From positions 1,674,001-1,738,000 of the forward strand of contig NZ_CP008953.1 in NCBI RefSeq assembly GCF_000732925.1: DNA of 64,000 nucleotides, given 5' to 3'. The notes under the pieces are model-generated. The model ran no database searches. It was not told the origin of the DNA and worked only from the letters and a program-made list of their open reading frames with translations. The translations under genes and the position numbers were made by a program. The DNA comes from Amycolatopsis japonica (lineage in GTDB: Bacteria; Actinomycetota; Actinomycetes; Mycobacteriales; Pseudonocardiaceae). Shown here in pieces: positions 54,272-61,000 of the stretch. Each line of letters begins with the position of its first letter. The first letter of the stretch is position 1.

Positions 54272-54380
54272 GTTCCGCTCGCGGGGCACCGGTTCACGCA
54301 CTCGTGGCAGAAACAGGCCATGGACGCCCCGGCCCCGGTCGTCGTGGCGACACTGGACCGGAACCGATCGAGGAGGGCCG

Positions 54381-54758
54381 GTGGACACATCTTTGCGCCT
54401 CGGCATGTACGCCGAGTACGAGCGGATGGCCGAGGACGTCAGGGCGATGAAGAAGCGCCTGGCCGAGATCCGGGCGACCGCGGAATCCGACGACGAACTG
54501 ATCAGCATCACCATCGGTGGCACCGGCGAGGTGCACGATCTCTGGCTCGATCCCCGTATCTACCGCACTCCGGATTCGGTGGCGCTGGCGCGGGCCATCG
54601 TGGAAACCTTCCAGCGGGCGGTCGTTCTGGCGAAGGAAGAGGGAGTCGCCATCGCCGGGGACTACCTCCCGCCGGACGCGACCGCCGAGACGACGGATTT
54701 GCGGCTCGACCCGTTCCTGCACGAACTCGACCGGCAGGTCGCCGGAGACCCGCGATGA
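54381..54758 (+). CDS. YbaB/EbfC-like protein of the toxin operon
   Basis: A 125-residue protein. The N-terminal helix (YAEYERMAEDVRAMKKRLAE, about 10-29) is followed by a beta-sheet region (LISITIGGTGEVHDLWLD, about 43-60) and a helix (ALARAIVETFQRAVVLAKEE), the YbaB/EbfC fold. In actinobacteria such proteins commonly precede type VII toxin genes, where they may serve as chaperone-like partners. GTG 54381 follows GGAGGG. The next gene begins by ATGA overlap, so the three-gene set is coupled. Confidence 0.75.
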   Translation: MDTSLRLGMYAEYERMAEDVRAMKKRLAEIRATAESDDELISITIGGTGEVHDLWLDPRIYRTPDSVALARAIVETFQRAVVLAKEEGVAIAGDYLPPDATAETTDLRLDPFLHELDRQVAGDPR

Positions 54759-55081
54759 CGGGCGTCGACTGGAACACCGACGGGTTCATCGACATCTATC
54801 CCGTCGAGACCCAGGGCAAGCTGGACGAACTGCGCACCGCGAGCACGAATCTCGCGAACGGGTGGAAGAGCGCCCACGACCGGATCAAGGCGCCGGGCGC
54901 GCTTTTCGGCGGTCCCATGGGTATCGCGTTGAAAGGTGCACTGGAGACGCCGTCGAACGAAGTGAGCAAGATCGTCGACCAGATGCCCGGCTTCTATCAG
55001 GGAGCGGCGGACGGCGGGAAGAAGGCCGTCGGGTACTACCTGGACGGCGAAGCCGCGGCGACCGACGCCCTGTCTTCCTGA
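54755..55081 (+). CDS. WXG100-like partner of the giant toxin
   Basis: A 108-residue helical protein (DIYPVETQGKLDELRTASTN, LANGWKSAHDRIKAPGALFG, VSKIVDQMPGFYQGAADGGK). GWKSAHDRI has a Trp at the place of the WXG turn, but the second glycine is missing. It overlaps the YbaB-like gene by 4 bp and ends 15 bp before the toxin start, so it most likely pairs with the toxin's N-terminal helical region for export. Confidence 0.7.
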   Translation: MTGVDWNTDGFIDIYPVETQGKLDELRTASTNLANGWKSAHDRIKAPGALFGGPMGIALKGALETPSNEVSKIVDQMPGFYQGAADGGKKAVGYYLDGEAAATDALSS

Positions 55082-55096
55082 GGGACCACCGAGACC

Positions 55097-58000
55097 ATGA
55101 GCGGCGAGGGCGACATCCGCGAGCCGGGCGGCGACCTGTGGAACGCCGTCCTCACCGAGGGCGGTTACGCCAAGGACAGCCTTTGGCCGCCGGACAGCGA
55201 GACGGCCGCTCGCGCGATGGCCACGGCGTGGAAGGACGGCGCGGCCGCGCTGAAGACGGCCGTCGACTCCTCGAACCTCATCGCGCAGGGCTTGCGCACG
55301 TCCTGGCCCGATCCCAACGGCTATGCGCTGTATGACGGCATAACCAGGATCAACAACGGCACCCTGGAAGGTCAAGGCGGTGTCAGGGAGGTCCCGCCCG
55401 CCATGGAGGGGCTGGGAAAGGCCTACGACGGCTACGCGGAGATCCTCGACTTCGTCAAGACCCAGATCCGGGAAACGATCTCCTATCACAGCTTCATCTA
55501 CAGCCACCTGGATGACGGCGGATCCTTGCTCAATCCCGGAGGTGAGGCGGCACAGCGGTTCTTCGCCAGGGCCGTGGCGAAGAACATCGCGGAACTGGTG
55601 ACGGCCGCGGCCGCGCTGATCACCGATCCGGACAGCGCGCCCGCCGCCACTCCCAAGATCGCCAACCCGGGTTTCGTCGGCGGGATCTACGACGGACTTG
55701 TCAACCTGGCCAAGATGATGGGTGGCCTGATCGGCTACGCGGACGGCCCCTTCGGTGGCTCCAGCTGGAGCTTGTCGAACGCCGTGCTCGCATGGGGCGG
55801 GATGGCCAAGCTCGGCGCGGCCGTGCAGGCGTACACCCATGGCCTCGGCTGGGTGGACCTCGTCGTCGGTCTGCCGGGGGGAGAGCGCGGCGAGTTGGGT
55901 GGGGTGCTGCTCGATTTCGGGAAGCAGTTCATCCATTACGGCGAGTGGGGAGAGGATCCGGGGCACGCCCTCGGCGGAACGCTCGTGAACGTCGCCGCCC
56001 TCGTCGGCCTGCGCGGGGCCGGATCCGTCACGCGCGCCGCCGGGGCGGGCATCTCGCGCGCGGGGGCGGCCGCCAGCCGGGTCTCCGGCCTTTCGGGCGT
56101 CGGCAAGGTGGTGTCGGGTGCCGGAGCGCGACTGGGGCGGGGCGGGGAGGCTCTGGTCAAGGTCCCCACGGTCACCGAACTGGCAATCAGGAACGCGCCC
56201 CACGCTCTCGAGAAGGTCCGGAGTGTCGTCAGGGGCGACCGCGGGATCAGTGCGGAGACCGCCGCGCAGGTCATCCGGAACCCGCTCGGACCGCTGCCGG
56301 GTTCGGTCGGGGAAAGCCTGGCGAGGCATGCCGGCCCCGGCGCCGATGTCCCGGTGGCCCGGCCGCACGACACCGGAGGGAACAGTCCGCGCGATCCGGA
56401 CAGCGGCGTCGCAGGCCCCGGCGGCCGCCCGCCCCATACACCGGATCCGCCGTCGACCCCGCCGAAACAGTCACTCGCGGCCGAGCCGCCGCATGCCGGT
56501 CAACCCGCCCGGAACGCCGATCTCGCCGAGACACCCGGGCCGGGCGGCCGTCCGGAACACCACGCCCCCAACGGGCCGGGCGACAAACCGCCTCCGCCGC
56601 CTTCGCCGCAGCGACAGGAATCCCCGGTGAAGGCCGGGCATCCGCCGACGAACGTGTTCGACACCGTCGGCATGCACGAGCTGGCCAACGGCAAGCTGGG
56701 CGAGGCCGGCCGTGCCGGTGCGGCGGAGGCCCACGCGAGCGGAAGGTGGAAGGGAGACCCGCCGCCCGAGGTACCTCGCGGTGTGGAACCGTCCACTCCG
56801 AACACCGGGAAGGCCGATAACCCTTCAGGGCCGCCGTCGGACAACGCCGCCGCGCATCCCGTGCATCGTGAGCGTCCCCCGGCGAACACCGAGCGACTCG
56901 GTGATCAAGGCAAACAAGGGCAACCACCGGCGAAGTCGCTCACCCCGCGAGGCGGTGACAACGGCAGGACCGTTCCCCAGCACAGCAGTCACGAGGGAGG
57001 CCGTGCGCCGGGGGAACACGCCGACGGCGACGGTCCTCGCCACGGCGACGACGGACCTCCCGTGAACCCCCGGGACGTCCTCCGCCTGGACGACCTCGCG
57101 CGAGGGAAGCTGGGCGAAGCCGGGCACGTGGGCATCGAGGAGGCGCGGGCGAGCGGACAGTGGAAAGGCGACGGCGAACCCGGGCCGCGCCGCCCTGGGG
57201 ACTCACCGGAGGAAGGCACGCCAGGCTCGCCGGACAGGACGCCGGACGAGCCGCCACCCAGTGGCCCCGGCGGTTCCGGTCGCGCACGGACCGACGACGG
57301 GTCGGGGCCGGCACCGGAAACGGGGGGAGGCAGCGTCGCGACCGCGGTGCTGGATCCCGTCACCCCCGCGCTCCAACGCGCGGCCGAGCAGTCGGCCGCG
57401 GGCGCCCGGGCGGAGGCACCGGTTGCGCGGGCCGAGCCTGCGCAGCCGGTCCACTCCACCCGGTCTTCGCCGAGCCCGGCCACCGCTCGGCTCGCCGAAC
57501 AGGCCACCATCGGCGACGTGATTTCGGGCGCTCCCAAGCCGCTTCCACATCCGGAGGCGGAGCCGCTGACGGTGAAGCCCGATCCGGACAAGGTGCGCTC
57601 GGGTGAAGCGGGGGGCCTCCCCCGGGTGACCGATCCGAGGCTGCCCGCCATCGGCGATCCGGTCCGCCCTCCCACAAGTTTCCCGTCGCGGCCGGTCGTG
57701 GGGACCCCGCCCGCGCCGGTGGTGGGCTTCCCGCCACCGGCCACCGTGGACTTCCCACGTCCTCCCGGCGAGGTGCGGAACCCGCCGGGCCGGACGACGG
57801 TCCCGGTGGCACCCGTCGGCCCGGACCGGCCGGTGTACCCCGAGCCGCCGCGCGTACCGGAGCGGCCGCTGGAACTTCCCGCCGTTCCGGACCGCGTCGC
57901 CGATCCGGTTTCCCCGCTGACCCCCGGTGGGCCGGATCGCCCGCCCGTGGAGATCGTCCCGCCCGTCGACCCACCCGACGTCACCGTTCGCCCGGTCGAC

Positions 58001-61000
58001 CCGGCTCCCGTCGAGCTGCCCTTGCTGCCGGACGAGTCGGTTCCCGTGCTGCCGTCGGCGAATCCGCCGTGGCCCGGCGCGCCCGTCACCTCTCCACCTC
58101 CGCGACCGTCCGCGGTGCCCGAGCACGCGGTGCCCGCCTGGCCGGTGGAGATCCCGTCCCGGCACCAGCCGATCGCGCCGGATTTCCCTCTCGGCCCCAG
58201 GGAAGACCAGCCGAGCGTGGTTCCTCCCGAAATCCGGGAATTGCTGACCGAAACCGAGCGCGACCTCCTCGACGCACTCGCCGCCGCCGGAGTGAACATC
58301 GCGTTCATCCTGGAACGCGTCCTGACGGAGTTGACGGGGAAGCCCGGTATCCCGAACCGAATCGGACTCCCGGACCGGCTCGCGTCGCTGACCGACGCGC
58401 AACGGGCGGCCTTCCGTGAACGGCTGGAGGGAATCCTCGACGCACAGCCGGTCAGGCCACGACCCGCGACCGAGGGAAAGCCCAAGCCCGAGTACCAGAT
58501 CCTCGGTTCGCCCGAAGGGCTTTGGTTCCCCTACACGATTTCGCTGAACTCCGACACGATAACCGCCTACGACAAGGCGGTCCGGGAGCACGAAGAACTT
58601 CTCGAGCAGCTCATGTGGGCGGCCGGTTTCCTGCCGCCCGAGGAGGTCGAAAAGCTGCTCGAAGCGACAGGGGACCTGCCGCGGCTCAAAGAACTCCTGC
58701 GGAACTTGCGGGACAACGTGCAATCCGCCCTCGTCGCAGCCTGGGAGCTCGCCGCGAAGGGACCGCGGGGGGTGGTGATCGAGGGCGTCCGGGAACCGGT
58801 GTTCTCAGCCGAGGGTGAGCTTCTCGGCACCATCGACATCAAGGCACGGCTCGCCGATGGAACCGAGGTGTGGGTAACTGTCGGGCGGCTCGCCGGGCCC
58901 AGTGAGAAGGACGCCGCGAACTTGCTCGACAGCGCGGCGAAGTCGGTCGCGCCGTCGTCCGCCGCCGTAAAGCGGTACTTCGTGCTCAGCGCCCCGGCAT
59001 CGCTCGAAGGCACCGCGGGGATCAAGCAGGTCGCCGGGGACCTGGGCGCGCTCGGTTTCGACGCGGTGCTGCCCCACGGGCGGGAAAGCCGGGTACCGGA
59101 CGAACTTCCCTTGCTGGACCCGTTTTTCGCCCGCAACGTCCGGCCTCGGCACCCCCAGCGCCACGAGCCGCATCCGGCTCGGCCCGCCGCCCCCGCCCGT
59201 CCCGCCGATCTGCCGGACGAGCTGATCCCGCTCTGGGAAGAGCTGAAGGCCCGAGAACAGCGAGCTCTCGCCGATCTGGCCGCGACCGTGGGACCGAAGG
59301 CCGGCCGCTACGCCCTGGCGAATTTCGTGACCTGGCTGGCACAGGAGAAGGGGCTTTCCCGCGACGTGTCCGCTTCGCTGGCGGAGTGGCTGGCCAGGGT
59401 TCCGCCACCGGACAACCTGCCCCCCAAATTCGTTCCGGCCTGGCACAAGATGCCCGTGGACGTGCAGCAAGCGTTCGCGAAACTGATCGAGACGAAAGGC
59501 CTGCAGGTCGCGCTGTCCGAGTTCAACAACCGGATCGGGGAGCTGACCTCGGTACGAGGCACTCCACTGCAGCGGGTCGCGGACCTGGACGCAGCCCGGT
59601 TCGACATCCTGCGCCGGCTGTTCACCGAACAGGTCACGCCGACTTCCGCCGCCGAGATGGGGCGCACGCTCTTCTTCCACGACGTTCGTCCCATCCTCGA
59701 CAGGTGGCTGGTCCTTCACCAGGTCATAGACAGGCTGGCCGGACACGGAGTCACCAACGTCGCCGAGCTGTACGAGGAGCTGCACCGCAACCTGAGGCTC
59801 ACGTTCGAGAAACTCACCGGTCTGGATCCGGCGGGCAAGATCGCCGCGAAGGACGTGGGCGGCAATCCGGAGAACCTCAGGGGTTTCGAAGCCACTCTCC
59901 GCAGCGCGCTTCGGCTCGCGGACCTGAGTCATACGGATCCGGAAAGGCTGGCGCGGCTCGGCCTGCCGGGACTGAAGATCATCGCCTTGGACCGCAAGAT
60001 CTACCGGCCGAACGGCGAAGAGTTGTCCGACATCGACATCCTCGGTGAGCTCACGGACGGCACGAGGGTGTGGATCGAGGTCAAGCGCAGCAAACTGGAC
60101 TACGGGACCAAAAGGTACGAGGACGATCTGGCGGTCAAGCTCCGGAACCAGGGCGCTCATGAGGACTTCACCGCCCGCCCCACGAAGCTCTTCGTGCTGT
60201 TCGCGTCGAAGGTCGACGTTCCCTATGCCAAGCAGGTGATCTCGGACGGCGCCTACGCGGTCCTGCACCTCGATCCCCTGCAGAACGTCGATTTGGTCGC
60301 GAAAAGCAAACCGGCGCTTCCGATCAGATGGAATCAAGGACGCCGGGACCAGCTCTTCGCGGCCGGTCTGGCCGATATGGACCTGCAGGCTCCATTCGGG
60401 CCGCTGGGCGGTAAACGGCAGAAGCACCCGCAGCGCCAGTGGCCGCACCCCGAGCGTCCGCCCTCTTCGGTGAAAGCCACCACCGTGCCGGCGGCGAGGA
60501 CTTCCGAGCCGTCGCTTCCGTCGAGGCCGACCCAGGTTCCGGCCAAGGTGTGGAAGCAACTCTCCGCTGACGGTCAGGCGGCGATGGCGAAGGCGGCCGC
60601 TTCGGGGCATTCGGACATCGTCCGGCTGTTGGGTGCGCACGCGGCGGAACTGGCGGGGGCGCGCAAACATCCCCAGCCGCGGCGAATCCCCAAGCTGCTC
60701 GCTTCCTTGACACCTGAACAGCACCGCGATCTCGCGTCGGCGCTGGACCGTGCGGCCGCCGAGGCGGCGAAGGCCCGCCCGGCCAGGCCGGCTCCGCCAC
60801 TCGGTAGCGGCTGGACGTCGATCGAAATCCGCGGTGCCGCCGTGGCCGCGCCGGCGCGGCCGGAACTGGAAGGCGAGCTCGCGCGCGCCTTCTCCCAAGC
60901 CGTCGAGGCCGCCGGGCTGACGGTGCTCGCGGAGTACGTCCGATCGTCCATAGTGGCCGGTGACGGAGATCAGCGGTTCACGGTCGTCGCCGAAGTCGGT

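Noticed and set aside
56989..58485. Gly/Ser/Thr-rich frame on the minus strand opposite the Pro-rich linker
   Set aside because: It looks like a repetitive secreted protein, but is only the reverse reading of Pro/Val/Asp codons of the toxin linker; no start site or membrane signal supports it.
58805..60898. Antisense frame of about 697 codons opposite the giant toxin
   Set aside because: The toxin frame is continuous over 8.9 kb with recognisable domains; this one is a composition artefact.
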